A stretch of DNA of 64,000 nucleotides from Roseateles noduli (GCA_002205125.1 NIOE01000003.1:186001-250000), one strand, 5' to 3'; positions 26,226-35,294 are shown, counted from the first letter of the stretch. Notes: generated by a model not told the origin, from the sequence alone. Made by a program: numbers and translations.

Positions 26226-27535
26226 TTCGACGCCACCTTCAATGCGGACTTGAGATCGGCGATCAGGTCGTCGGGGTCTTCGAGACCGATCGACAGGCGG
26301 ATCGTCCCCGCGCCTATGCCGGACGCCGCCAGCGCCGCGTCGTCCATCCGGAAGTGCGTCGTCGACGCCGGATGGATCACCAGCGACCGGGCATCGCCCA
26401 CGTTGGCCAGGTGAGAGAACAGCCGCAGCGATTCGATGAAGCGCCGGCCCGGTTCGCGCCCGCCCCGGAGGTCGAAGCTGAAGACCGCGCCGCTGCCCTT
26501 GGGCAGCAGCCGCTGCGCCAGCGCGTGGTCGCGATGCGAGGCCAGCCCCGGGTAGTTCACGCGCTCGACGATGTCCTGCGCTTCGAGGAACTCGGCGATC
26601 TTCTGCGCGTTGCTGACATGGCGCTGCATGCGCAGCGGCAGGGTCTCGATGCCCTGCAGGATCAGCCACGCGGTGTGCGGGCTCATGCAGGCGCCGAAGT
26701 CGCGCAGGCCTTCGCGGCGCGCGCGCAGCAGGAAGGCGCCGACGGTGCTCTCCTCGGCGAACACCATGCCGTGGAAGCCGTCGTACGGCTCGCAGAGTTC
26801 CGAGAAGCGGCGCCGCTCGCCGCTGGCCGCGTGGGCGCGGTCCCAGTCGAAGCGGCCGCCGTCGACCAGCAGTCCGCCGACGACGGTGCCGTGTCCGCAC
26901 AGGAACTTGGTGGCCGAGTGGTAGACCAGGTCCGCGCCCAGCGCGATCGGCTGCTGCAGGTAGGGCGTCGCGAAGGTCGCGTCGACCAGCAGCGGCCGGT
27001 GCGCCTCATGCGCGATCTGCGCGATGGCCGGGATGTCGAGCACGTCCAGTCCGGGGTTGCCGAGGCTTTCGCCCAGCAGCAGCTTCGTTTGAGGCCGGAT
27101 CGCCGCGCGCCAGGCGTCGAGGTCGCCGGGGCGCACGAAGGTCGTCTCGATGCCGAAGCGCTTGAGCGTGTAATGCAGCAGGTTGTGCGAACCGCCGTAC
27201 AGCGCGCTCGACGCGACGATGTGGTCGCCGGCCGCGGCGATGGTCGCGATCGCGAGATGCAGCGCGGCCTGCCCGCTGGCGGTCGCGAGGCCGCCGATGC
27301 CGCCGTCCAGCGCGGCGATGCGTTCCTCGAGCACGGCCGTCGTCGGGTTCGACAGCCGCGAATACACATGGCCGCTGCGCTCCATGTTGAACAGGCCGGC
27401 GGCCTGCTCGGCGCTCTCGAACACGAACGAGGTCGTCAGATGCAGCGGCACCGCGCGCGCGCCGGTGCTGGGATCGGGGGCGGCCCCGGCGTGTAGCGCC
27501 AAGGTATCAAAGCCCGGGTCGGATGGACCTGACAT
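26222..27535 (-). CDS. metY: O-acetylhomoserine sulfhydrylase-type Cys/Met PLP enzyme
   Basis: A 437-residue gamma-replacement PLP enzyme. It opens with FDTLALHAGAAPDPSTGARA and has SRLSNPTTAVLEERIAALDG, the GGLATASGQAALHLAIATIA loop and the Schiff-base Lys in DLVYHSATKFLCGHG (K210). Length and the TTFVRPGD segment fit MetY (O-acetylhomoserine plus sulfide to homocysteine); O-succinylhomoserine use cannot be ruled out. The stop overlaps the start of the alpha/beta hydrolase gene by 4 bp. I see no SAM riboswitch in the 89-bp divergent gap to the CBS gene. Confidence 0.88.
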   Translation of the reverse strand: MSGPSDPGFDTLALHAGAAPDPSTGARAVPLHLTTSFVFESAEQAAGLFNMERSGHVYSRLSNPTTAVLEERIAALDGGIGGLATASGQAALHLAIATIAAAGDHIVASSALYGGSHNLLHYTLKRFGIETTFVRPGDLDAWRAAIRPQTKLLLGESLGNPGLDVLDIPAIAQIAHEAHRPLLVDATFATPYLQQPIALGADLVYHSATKFLCGHGTVVGGLLVDGGRFDWDRAHAASGERRRFSELCEPYDGFHGMVFAEESTVGAFLLRARREGLRDFGACMSPHTAWLILQGIETLPLRMQRHVSNAQKIAEFLEAQDIVERVNYPGLASHRDHALAQRLLPKGSGAVFSFDLRGGREPGRRFIESLRLFSHLANVGDARSLVIHPASTTHFRMDDAALAASGIGAGTIRLSIGLEDPDDLIADLKSALKVASK

Positions 27536-27624
27536 GGGTGTCTCCTGCTTGTTATGGTGTCCAGTCGTGTCTGGCGCCGGGCATTGTGTGCTATGTTGCC
27601 AGCCAAGCTTTTTCTCATGCGGCC

Positions 27625-28080
27625 ATGAAAGTCTCCGACATCCTGCGCGTCAAGGGCAGCACGCTCTTCACCGTCTCTCCCGACACCCCGCTGGCCCAGG
27701 CGGCCGAGACCATGGCCGAACGCGACATCGGGTCGCTGGTGGTGATGGAGTTCGGCGACCTGGTCGGCATGCTGACCTTCCGCGAGGTCATCCAGGCCGT
27801 GGTCGGCAACGGCGGCAGCGTCGGGACCCGGCTGGTGCGCAGCGTCATGGACGACGCGCCGCTGACCTGCACGCCGGAGACGGAGATCGACGAGGTCCGC
27901 CGCATGATGCTCGGCCGCCATGCGCGCTACATGCCGGTGCTCAACGGTCGCCAGCTGATGGGCGTGATCTCGTTCTACGACGTCGCCAAGACGGTGGTCG
28001 ACGCGCAGGACTTCGAGAACCGCATGCTCAAGGCCTACATCCGCGACTGGCCTGCCGAAGACGGCGCGAACGCAGCCTGA
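27625..28080 (+). CDS. tandem CBS-domain protein
   Basis: A 151-residue protein made of two CBS motifs: DILRVKGSTLFTVSPDTPLA to FGDLVGMLTFREVI, and SVMDDAPLTCTPETEIDEV to GRQLMGVISFYDVAKTVV. Stand-alone CBS pairs bind adenine nucleotides and modulate partner proteins. The ATG at 27625 is preferred; longer in-frame readings upstream lack coding character. A strong terminator follows. Directly after it, the sigma-54-type island begins. Confidence 0.9.
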   Translation: MKVSDILRVKGSTLFTVSPDTPLAQAAETMAERDIGSLVVMEFGDLVGMLTFREVIQAVVGNGGSVGTRLVRSVMDDAPLTCTPETEIDEVRRMMLGRHARYMPVLNGRQLMGVISFYDVAKTVVDAQDFENRMLKAYIRDWPAEDGANAA

Positions 28081-28109
28081 TGGCCGCCTGATCACTCCGC
28101 TCAAATGAA

Positions 28110-28133
28110 AACGCCCCGATCTACCGGGGCGTT
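28110..28133 (+). terminator. terminator of the CBS-domain gene
   Basis: A 9-bp stem, AACGCCCCG at 28110-28118 and CGGGGCGTT at 28125-28133, loop ATCTAC, followed by a T-rich CTTCATT. The A-run before the stem also makes it usable from the other strand. Confidence 0.85.
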
Positions 28134-28151
28134 CTTCATTGCAGGCTGGAT

Positions 28152-28175
28152 GGCCCTTGCCCGAAGGCAAGGGCC
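28152..28175 (-). terminator. hairpin downstream of the PRC-barrel gene
   Basis: A perfect 10-bp stem, GGCCCTTGCC at 28152-28161 and GGCAAGGGCC at 28166-28175, with a CGAA tetraloop, just after the minus-strand PRC-barrel stop. It lacks a T tract on that strand, so it may stabilise the mRNA end rather than terminate alone. Confidence 0.55.
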
Positions 28176-28182
28176 GGGGTTC

Positions 28183-28524
28183 TTACATCCAAGCCACGCC
28201 GTAGTAGTCGTAAACCTTGCGGCCGTACTCGTCGGAGTATTCCGGGCGATCGGTCTGCGCGTAGCGCGGGGCCTTCTCGAGCTGGTCCTCGCGCAGCGGC
28301 ACGACGTAGCCGTCCAGGCTGGTGTCGTACTTCAGCATGTTCCAGGGGATCGGATAGCGGTCGGTGCCGATGCCCATGAAGCCGCCGAATTCGAGCGCCG
28401 CATAACGGACCAGGCCCGAGCGCTTGTCGATCACGAGGTTGTCGATCGAGCCGAGCTTGTCGCCGTTGCCGTTGTAGACCTTGGTGCCTTCGACACGGTC
28501 GGAAGCGATGGTGGTGCTTGCCAT
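28183..28524 (-). CDS. PRC-barrel domain protein
   Basis: A 113-residue protein with a PRC-barrel: GTKVYNGNGDKLGSIDNLVI, the RSGLVRYAALEFGGFMGIG turn, then DRYPIPWNMLKYDTSLDGYV. Such small PRC proteins are common abundant stress proteins in Burkholderiales. The ATG at 28524 follows AGGAG. A sigma-54-type promoter lies at 28562-28575, 37 bp upstream, back to back with one for the second YihY-like gene, so both should be induced together. Confidence 0.93.
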   Translation of the reverse strand: MASTTIASDRVEGTKVYNGNGDKLGSIDNLVIDKRSGLVRYAALEFGGFMGIGTDRYPIPWNMLKYDTSLDGYVVPLREDQLEKAPRYAQTDRPEYSDEYGRKVYDYYGVAWM

Positions 28525-28561
28525 GAGGAGTCTCCTGGTGGGTTGGGATACGACCTTCAAG

Positions 28562-28575
28562 GCAATCGCCGTGCC
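28562..28575 (-). promoter_or_regulatory. sigma-54-type -24/-12 promoter of the PRC-barrel gene
   Basis: On the minus strand GGCACGGCGATTGC, followed by CTTG: GG and GC are 12 bp apart as in the TGGCAC-N5-TTGC consensus. The expected start site is about 26 nt before the ATG. Confidence 0.75.
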
Positions 28576-28595
28576 GAGCCGGACTGGGATGAGCG

Positions 28596-28609
28596 GGAAT
28601 TTCCCTTGC
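28596..28609 (+). promoter_or_regulatory. sigma-54-type promoter of the second YihY-like gene
   Basis: GGAATTTCCCTTGC with correct GG-N10-GC spacing and a good TTGCC -12 element; the -24 part (GGAAT) is weaker. It sits in an imperfect inverted repeat (28595-28608 against 28615-28627, GGGAATTTCCCTTG and CAAAGGAAATCCC), which may add a stem-loop to the leader. Confidence 0.6.
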
Positions 28610-28671
28610 CTCGACAAAGGAAATCCCGTCATCCTCGACCTTCTGATCGCCGCCGCCCGCGGCCGCCCTGC

Positions 28672-29586
28672 ATGCCCAAGCTGCCCCATGCCGTCCAGGA
28701 AGCCATCGACATCGTCGGCGAAGCCGCGCAGGGCTGGAGCGACGACAACGCGCCCAGCATGGGCGCGGCGCTGGCGTACTACACGCTGTTCTCGATCGCG
28801 CCGCTGCTGCTGATCGTCATCAGCGTGGCCGGCCTGGTGTTCGGCGAACAGGCCGCGCGCGGCGAGGTGATGGAGCAGCTCTCCGGACTGCTGGGCACCG
28901 ACGGCGCGACGGCGGTCGAGGACCTGCTCAAGCGCGTGAACCGGCCCGAGGAGGGCGGCTGGGCCGCCGCGATCGGGACGGTCGTGCTGCTGGTCGGGGC
29001 GACCTCCGTGTTCGCCGAACTGCAGAACTCGCTCAACCGCATCTGGAAGGCGCCGACCGCGCGCCCCGGGCCGGTCTGGCAGGGTCTGGTGACGTTGCTG
29101 CGCAAGCGGCTGCTGTCGCTGGGGCTGATCCTCGGTCTCGGTTTCCTGTCGATGATCTCGATGGTGGCCAGCGCCGCGCTCGCCGCGATCAGCAAGTGGT
29201 GGACGCCGTGGCTGGGCACGGAGTTCGTCCTGCTCGCCCAGATCCTCAACGGCACGCTGGCGTACGCGCTGATCACGCTGATGTTCGCCGTCATCTACAA
29301 GTGGGTGCCGGACGTGCCGGTGCGCTGGCGCGACGTCTGGGTCGGCGCGCTGATCACCTCGGCGCTGTTCAGCCTGGGCAAGACGCTGATCGGGCTGTAC
29401 ATCGGCCGCAGCGGCGTGAGCTCCGCCTACGGCGCGGCGGCCTCGCTGGTGGTCATGATGCTGTGGGTCTACTACTCGACCCAGGTCTTCCTGATGGGGG
29501 CGGAACTGAGCTGGGCCTTCGCCAAGCGGCACAGCCTGCGGGAGCAGGCCGTGGCCACCGTCGCGCGAACGCTGGAGCCGCGCTGA
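28672..29586 (+). CDS. YihY/BrkB family membrane protein, second copy
   Basis: A 304-residue inner-membrane protein with six helices. Signatures are NAPSMGAALAYYTLFSIAPL, QNSLNRIWKAPTARPG, PDVPVRWRDVWVGALITSAL and SSAYGAAASLVVMMLWVYYS. Unlike the protein at 16211-17584 it has no long cytoplasmic tail. Role unknown; members often accompany stress genes in Burkholderiales. A sigma-54-type promoter lies upstream at 28596-28609. Confidence 0.93.
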   Translation: MPKLPHAVQEAIDIVGEAAQGWSDDNAPSMGAALAYYTLFSIAPLLLIVISVAGLVFGEQAARGEVMEQLSGLLGTDGATAVEDLLKRVNRPEEGGWAAAIGTVVLLVGATSVFAELQNSLNRIWKAPTARPGPVWQGLVTLLRKRLLSLGLILGLGFLSMISMVASAALAAISKWWTPWLGTEFVLLAQILNGTLAYALITLMFAVIYKWVPDVPVRWRDVWVGALITSALFSLGKTLIGLYIGRSGVSSAYGAAASLVVMMLWVYYSTQVFLMGAELSWAFAKRHSLREQAVATVARTLEPR

Positions 29587-29693
29587 GCCTGCGCCGAGGT
29601 CGAACTCAAAGGCGGGCCGCCCGCCGACATCCGCCGGCGCCGGCGCTAGCGGACGATCACCCGGAAACCCGCACGAATCCTCGTTCTTCGTCC

Positions 29694-29707
29694 GGCATGC
29701 CGCTTGC
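29694..29707 (+). promoter_or_regulatory. sigma-54-type promoter abutting the GT9 gene
   Basis: GGCATGCCGCTTGC followed by C, a near-consensus match. The C of the -12 GC is only 13 bp before the A of the annotated ATG, so transcription would begin at or next to that ATG. Confidence 0.72.
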
Positions 29708-29719
29708 CTCAGCGAGGGG

Positions 29720-30805
29720 ATGATCGCGACGTCCCTCGAGCAGCGCGCCCCCGCGCCCAGCCTTCCGGAACCGGGCGGCCCGATCGCGTCCGACCGCGAC
29801 GGCCCGCTGCCGTCCGATGCGCTGCCGCTCGATGCGCTCTTGCTGGCCGAGGAGCGCCACCGCCGCTGGTGCAACGTGCGCCGGGTGCTGCTGATCCGGC
29901 TGGACGGCATGGCGGGGGTGCTGGCCTCGACGGCCGCGTTCGCGGCGGTGCACGAGACGATGCCCTGGACGCAACTGACGCTGCTGGCGGCGCCCGACGC
30001 GCTGGCGCTGCGGCCGCATCTGCAGGCGGTGGACGACCTCATGACCTTCAACGCGCCATGGACCGCCGACGGCGCCGCGACGCTGGGCGCGGAACCGCCC
30101 ACCATGCGCGGCGACGCCGAGATGCACCTGGTGCGCAAGCTGCGCCGCAGCCATTTCGACGCGGCGGTGCTGTTCTCGCCGGCGCGCCAGAGCGCGCTGC
30201 CGGCGGCGCTGCTGTGCCGCATGGCGGGCATTCCGCTGACGCTCGCCCACGTGCGCGAACCGGCCCATGGACTGCTCAGCGATGAGCTGCTGTCGGATCG
30301 TGAGCCGGGCAGCGACGCGGACGACGGCCGTCGCCAACTGTCCCTGGTGGCGCATGTCGGCATGCAGACCGCCGATGAACGCCCGCGGATGCGCTTGCTG
30401 CCCAAGGACAGCCACCAGATGCGGAACGTCTTGCAGCAAGCGGGCTTGCGCTTCGGTCAGCGCTACGTCCTGGTCTGCCCCGGCGGCGCAGGCGCGCGCC
30501 ACTGCCCGCCCGCGGCCTTTGCGGCGGCGGCGGACGTGCTGCTGGACGCCTGGGCCGACGACACGGCCGTCGTGCTGTGCGCCGCGCCGGGCGAGGAGGC
30601 CGCGCTGGCGGAACTTCGCGCGGCGATGCCGGCACGGGGCCAGGTCTTGCCGCCGGTCGCCTCGATCGGCGAACTCGCGGCGCTGGCGGCCGGCGCCCGC
30701 GTGGTCGTCGCCGCGGACGAGCTGCCGCTGACCATCGCCGCGGCGGCCCGCGTCCCGGCGGTGCTGCCGGGCGAGGCGCTGCGCCGGGACGTCCGCATCG
30801 TCTGA
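29720..30805 (+). CDS. glycosyltransferase family 9 (heptosyltransferase-like)
   Basis: A 361-residue GT-B protein. The recognisable part starts near residue 53 with VRRVLLIRLDGMAGVLASTA, as in heptosyltransferases, and continues with LLAAPDALALRPHLQAVDDL, HFDAAVLFSPARQSALPAAL and the donor-side VLVCPGGAGARHCPP. The first 50 residues are Pro/Asp-rich and unlike the family. Because the sigma-54-type -12 element ends 13 bp before the ATG, the mRNA would be leaderless, or translation starts later, for example at the GTG that begins VRRVLLI. A GmhB-like phosphatase lies 5 kb away. Confidence 0.85.
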   Translation: MIATSLEQRAPAPSLPEPGGPIASDRDGPLPSDALPLDALLLAEERHRRWCNVRRVLLIRLDGMAGVLASTAAFAAVHETMPWTQLTLLAAPDALALRPHLQAVDDLMTFNAPWTADGAATLGAEPPTMRGDAEMHLVRKLRRSHFDAAVLFSPARQSALPAALLCRMAGIPLTLAHVREPAHGLLSDELLSDREPGSDADDGRRQLSLVAHVGMQTADERPRMRLLPKDSHQMRNVLQQAGLRFGQRYVLVCPGGAGARHCPPAAFAAAADVLLDAWADDTAVVLCAAPGEEAALAELRAAMPARGQVLPPVASIGELAALAAGARVVVAADELPLTIAAAARVPAVLPGEALRRDVRIV

Positions 30806-30833
30806 ACCGTCTCGCGTCCATTGCTGACTTCAA

Positions 30834-30846
30834 GGGCCTGGCTTGC
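30834..30846 (+). promoter_or_regulatory. weak, off-by-one sigma-54-like element
   Basis: GGGCCTGGCTTGC followed by CTTG resembles the other island promoters, but GG and GC are 11 rather than 12 bp apart. It lies 43 bp upstream of the gene at 30890. Listed as a candidate only. Confidence 0.3.
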
Positions 30847-30889
30847 CTTGTGAGGGGCGGGCGATGTCTTCTGAAAGGAATGGGACGCG

Positions 30890-31690
30890 ATGACTTCTCC
30901 TTCGTATGGCCGTAACCCGGCGATCCCGATGCCGTGGCACCGCGACCTCCAGGAGGAGGCCGCGACACGAGCGACCGATGTCGAGGAGGATGGCGTCGAT
31001 GCGATGGCGCATGGCGGGATGGACGGCGACTTCGATCGGTCGTTCACGCACTCCGGCGCGCATGCCGCGGACAACGTCGAGCGCCTGTTCCGCGAAGCGC
31101 AGAGTGCCCGTCGCCTGGATCAGCTCAGGGAGGCCTGCCGGCGGCAGACCCGGCCGCCTCCACATGGCGGTACCTGGCCGATGGCGGCCACGGCTCCTCC
31201 CGAGCACGCTGGAGGAGTCCCCTGGCAACGGTCAGCGTCGACGACGTGGCCGCAATCGGCCTACGCAGTTCTGCCGCCGACGGGCTTCCAGTGGCCGGCG
31301 TCGGCCTTTTCACCCCTCTTTTCCCAGCCACTTCAGCCAGCCTGCCAGCAGCCCTTGCTGCAGCCGTTCCAGCAAGGGTTTGCACAGCCGTTTCAACAGC
31401 CATTCACATCAACCGCTCCCGGGTTCTGTGGCTCGTTCCCCACCGCGAGTCCCTACGGCGCCCAGCTTCCGTTCCAGTCGGCGCCCGGTTCGTTCTTCTC
31501 GCCCCTAGGCGGCACTGGCAATTCCTTCTTGAGCGGCGGCATGGAACTGGCGCTGGGCCTCGGCCTCAGCGGGCTGGCGTCCGGCATAGGCGCGTTTCTC
31601 GGCGTCGCGCTGGGGGGATTCGGCAGCATCGGTCTTGGCTTCGGTCGCAACTGGTGCGGTTTCTCCACGCCCTACTGCGGCTTGTTGTGA
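30890..31690 (+). CDS. Gln/Pro/Phe-rich protein with Gly-rich hydrophobic C-terminus
   Basis: A 266-residue protein of no family I recognise. An acidic-polar N-terminal third (residues 1-80) is followed by a low-complexity region rich in Gln, Pro and Phe (QPLQPACQQPLLQPFQQGFA and similar, about 140-185), then a Gly/Leu-rich hydrophobic stretch (MELALGLGLSGLASGIGAFL with GVALGGFG after it), ending in an aromatic-Cys tail. No Sec signal is visible. The composition suggests a membrane-inserting or surface protein. The frame was chosen for its AAAGGA ribosome site and codon use; two other plus-strand frames are open over the same stretch. Confidence 0.6.
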   Translation: MTSPSYGRNPAIPMPWHRDLQEEAATRATDVEEDGVDAMAHGGMDGDFDRSFTHSGAHAADNVERLFREAQSARRLDQLREACRRQTRPPPHGGTWPMAATAPPEHAGGVPWQRSASTTWPQSAYAVLPPTGFQWPASAFSPLFSQPLQPACQQPLLQPFQQGFAQPFQQPFTSTAPGFCGSFPTASPYGAQLPFQSAPGSFFSPLGGTGNSFLSGGMELALGLGLSGLASGIGAFLGVALGGFGSIGLGFGRNWCGFSTPYCGLL

Positions 31691-31773
31691 TCCCCTCTCC
31701 GACATCGACCTCCTGTTGAGAAAGGCGCGCCGCGCCAGTCCGCGCTGTCCCGCAAACACGTGCGAAATCGTCA

Positions 31774-31789
31774 CCGGACGTTCGTCCGG
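31774..31789. promoter_or_regulatory. CCGGAC-N4-GTCCGG dyad, upstream copy
   Basis: A perfect 16-bp dyad, CCGGACGTTCGTCCGG. Its last base is the first G of the -24 element of the promoter at 31789-31802. A second copy with the same arms lies at 31845-31860. The factor that binds it is unknown. Confidence 0.55.
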
Positions 31790-31802
31790 GCACGGTGCTT
31801 GC
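31789..31802 (+). promoter_or_regulatory. sigma-54-type promoter of the small exported protein
   Basis: GGCACGGTGCTTGC followed by C matches the -24/-12 consensus in both halves and in spacing. The leader to the ATG at 31894 would be about 80 nt and contains the second CCGGAC-N4-GTCCGG dyad. Confidence 0.78.
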
Positions 31803-31844
31803 CTCTCTCGCCAGCCGCGCGTGGACGCTCGGCAAGCGCGCGGT

Positions 31845-31860
31845 CCGGACGGATGTCCGG
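31845..31860. promoter_or_regulatory. CCGGAC-N4-GTCCGG dyad, downstream copy
   Basis: CCGGACGGATGTCCGG, same 6-bp arms and 4-bp spacer as the copy 71 bp upstream. The two copies bracket the predicted transcription start. A looped repressor or an activator site are both possible. Confidence 0.55.
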
Positions 31861-31893
31861 CCGCGCACCCGTTTCCATCACAGGAGGTTTCTC

Positions 31894-32241
31894 ATGCACC
31901 TGCACAAGCTCGCCTGGGCGATGCCGCTGATGTTGGCCGCGACCGTGGCCCACGCGGAAAGCTCCGGCAGTTTCCTGGAGGGTGCCAGGCTCGCGTCGCT
32001 GGTCCGACCGGAGGCCGCGGCCCCGGCCAACGGCCCGTCCCACCACGTCCCCGCCGGCGTGCGGCCCGCCCCGCAGGGCCAGACGCCGACGTCGACCGCT
32101 GCCGTGTCGCCGAGCCCGTCCTCCGTCATCGACACCGAGTCCGAGCCTTCCGGCGCGTCGTTCGAGATCCGCAACTTCTTCACCCTGGTCGTCGCCCTGG
32201 CCTTGGTGGGATGGGTCCAGCGCCGCCGCCGGGATGCCTGA
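31894..32241 (+). CDS. small exported protein with C-terminal membrane anchor
   Basis: A 115-residue protein with a signal peptide (LAWAMPLMLAATVAHA, cleavage before ES), a Pro/Ser/Thr/Ala-rich middle, and a C-terminal hydrophobic helix (FFTLVVALALVGWV) followed by QRRRRDA. The layout resembles exosortase-sorted proteins (helix then Arg cluster), but there is no PEP motif, so the call is only a bitopic envelope protein. A strong AGGAGG site lies 6 bp before the ATG. Sigma-54-type promoter at 31789-31802. Confidence 0.75.
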   Translation: MHLHKLAWAMPLMLAATVAHAESSGSFLEGARLASLVRPEAAAPANGPSHHVPAGVRPAPQGQTPTSTAAVSPSPSSVIDTESEPSGASFEIRNFFTLVVALALVGWVQRRRRDA

Positions 32242-32280
32242 GCCCGACGTCCCCTCCGGCGGTCCCGCGGACCGCAGGCC

Positions 32281-32320
32281 GGCACCGGCGTGGTCCACGG
32301 ACCGCTGCCGGTGTCCTTTT
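32281..32320 (+). terminator. terminator after the small exported protein
   Basis: CACCGGC at 32283-32289 pairs with GCCGGTG at 32307-32313, with inner GGTCC/GGACC pairs, followed by TCCTTTT. The rest of the gap to 32518 is AT-richer and holds the promoter of the response-regulator gene; I see no correctly spaced sigma-54 element there. Confidence 0.75.
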
Positions 32321-32518
32321 GTAGGGCGTGTTGTTCGCATGTCGTCTGCGCATGGACGCTGATCGACCCGCTCTCACCGGAATTTTTTTCAAATCGACGG
32401 CGCAAGGGGCTGGCAAGCCGGCCGCTTGCTGCAAGAATGAGTTAGACGAGTTCGGTTGACCTAGTTCACGAAACGACCGACTCAAAGAAGTGATACCCCT
32501 ACAACGAAGGATGTACCG

Positions 32519-33991
<1,473 letters not shown>

Positions 33992-34000
33992 CTCTCTCTT

Positions 34001-34040
34001 GCTCCCTCTCCCGCTTGCGGGAGAGGGCAGGGGTGAGGGC
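34001..34040. repeat. REP-like palindromic element
   Basis: CCCTCTCCCGC at 34004-34014 and GCGGGAGAGGG at 34017-34027 form a perfect 11-bp hairpin, followed by CAGGGGTGAGGGC. This is the widely dispersed extragenic palindrome of many proteobacteria. It lies 13 bp after the response-regulator stop and may also end its transcript. Confidence 0.75.
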
Positions 34041-34050
34041 CGGCAGCCTT

Positions 34051-34064
34051 GGCATGCGGCCTGC
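34051..34064 (+). promoter_or_regulatory. sigma-54-type promoter of topoisomerase IB
   Basis: GGCATGCGGCCTGC preceded by T and followed by CTTG. The -24 half (TGGCAT) is good; the -12 half is CTGC instead of TTGC. It ends 24 bp before the ATG. Confidence 0.55.
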
Positions 34065-34088
34065 CTTGTGAAAGGCAGGAGGACTCGT

Positions 34089-35294
34089 ATGTCGCTGCGT
34101 TGGGTGTCCGATTGCGAGCCCGGTCTGCGCCGAAAGCGCGCGGCCAAGGGCTTCCGTTACGTCGATGGTCAGGGGCGTCCCGTGCGCGATGCCTCGACGC
34201 TGCAGCGCATCCGCGCGCTGGCGATTCCACCGGCCTACGAAGACGTCTGGATCTGCGCCCGCGACGACGGCCACATCCAGGCCACCGCCCGCGATGCGCG
34301 CGGACGCAAGCAGTACCGCTATCACGCCGACTGGATGGCGCTGCGCGGCGAGAACAAGTTCGGCCTGCTGCTGGACTTCGGTCAACGCCTGCCCCCGCTG
34401 CGCCGCCAGGTGCAGCGCCGCCTGCGCGGCGACGGCGCCGGCGGCAACGTCGACCGCGAACGCGTCATCGCGGCGCTGGTGCGTCTGCTGGACCGCACAT
34501 GGATGCGCATCGGCCATCGGGAGTACGCCCGCAGCAACGGCTCCTACGGCCTGAGCACGCTGCTGTGCCGGCATGTGAAGGTCAAGGGCGACGCGCTGCT
34601 GCTGAGCTTCCCCGGCAAGAGCGGCGTGCGCCACCAGCTCGCCGTGCGCGACGACCGCGTCGCGGCGCTGGTGCGCCGATGCCGCGATCTGCCCGGCCAG
34701 GAGCTTTTCGGCTACGAGGACGACGCCGGCGACCCGCACCGCATCGACGCCTCCGACGTCAACGACTGGCTGGCCACCGCCGGCGGCCCGACCTGCAGCG
34801 CCAAGGTGTTCCGCACCTGGCATGCGAGCGTGCTGGCGCTCGACCTGCTGTCGGACCATGCCCGCGCCGGGACCGCGCCGGCCGAGGCGTTGAAGCAGAC
34901 GGTGAAGGACGTCGCCGCGCGACTGGGCAACACCGTGGCGGTCTGCCGCAAGTCCTACATCCACCCCGCGGTGCTGGAATGGGGCCAGTCCGACCGGCTG
35001 GCGTCCCTGCCGACGCAGCGCTGGATGAGCGCGCCGCCGGCCGTCACGGGCCTGAGCGCGGCCGAGCGGCGCCTGATGGGGCTGCTGCGCACGCAGCCGC
35101 GCGTGGAGGTCGCTACGCCGGCGCCTGCGCCGTTGCCGGCGAAGACATCGCGGCCAGGCGGCTCAACGGCTCGTCGAGCGGCTCGCCCCGCGACGTCGAA
35201 GGCGACGTCGAAGCGGAATCGGACGACGTCGGACCCGAAGCCGCTGTCGCCGCCTCGCGCAGCAGGTGGTCGGCCAGCGACGGCCAGTCGCTGA
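34089..35294 (+). CDS. DNA topoisomerase IB
   Basis: A 401-residue poxvirus/bacterial-type topoisomerase IB that relaxes supercoils through a 3'-phosphotyrosine. Seen are the N-terminal GFRYVDGQGRPVRDASTLQR, IPPAYEDVWICARDDGHIQA, catalytic-region YARSNGSYGLSTLLCRHV and FPGKSGVRHQL, the VFRTWHASVLAL helix and the active-site Tyr in CRKSYIHPAVLEW. After about residue 340 a basic Ala/Ser/Thr/Arg tail (about 60 residues) resembles histone-like tails. That tail is encoded opposite the end of the convergent HAD gene, a 182-bp overlap. A sigma-54-type element precedes it. Confidence 0.93.
   Translation: MSLRWVSDCEPGLRRKRAAKGFRYVDGQGRPVRDASTLQRIRALAIPPAYEDVWICARDDGHIQATARDARGRKQYRYHADWMALRGENKFGLLLDFGQRLPPLRRQVQRRLRGDGAGGNVDRERVIAALVRLLDRTWMRIGHREYARSNGSYGLSTLLCRHVKVKGDALLLSFPGKSGVRHQLAVRDDRVAALVRRCRDLPGQELFGYEDDAGDPHRIDASDVNDWLATAGGPTCSAKVFRTWHASVLALDLLSDHARAGTAPAEALKQTVKDVAARLGNTVAVCRKSYIHPAVLEWGQSDRLASLPTQRWMSAPPAVTGLSAAERRLMGLLRTQPRVEVATPAPAPLPAKTSRPGGSTARRAARPATSKATSKRNRTTSDPKPLSPPRAAGGRPATASR

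Noticed and set aside
27536-27624. SAM riboswitch or MetR box before the metY-like gene
   Set aside because: The 89-bp gap shows no riboswitch-like conserved core or GAA-type MetR dyad.
32390-32440. GGCAAGCCGGCCGCTTGCTGC as a sigma-54-type promoter for the NtrC-type gene
   Set aside because: GG and GC are not 12 bp apart in any register; AG falls at the -24 position.
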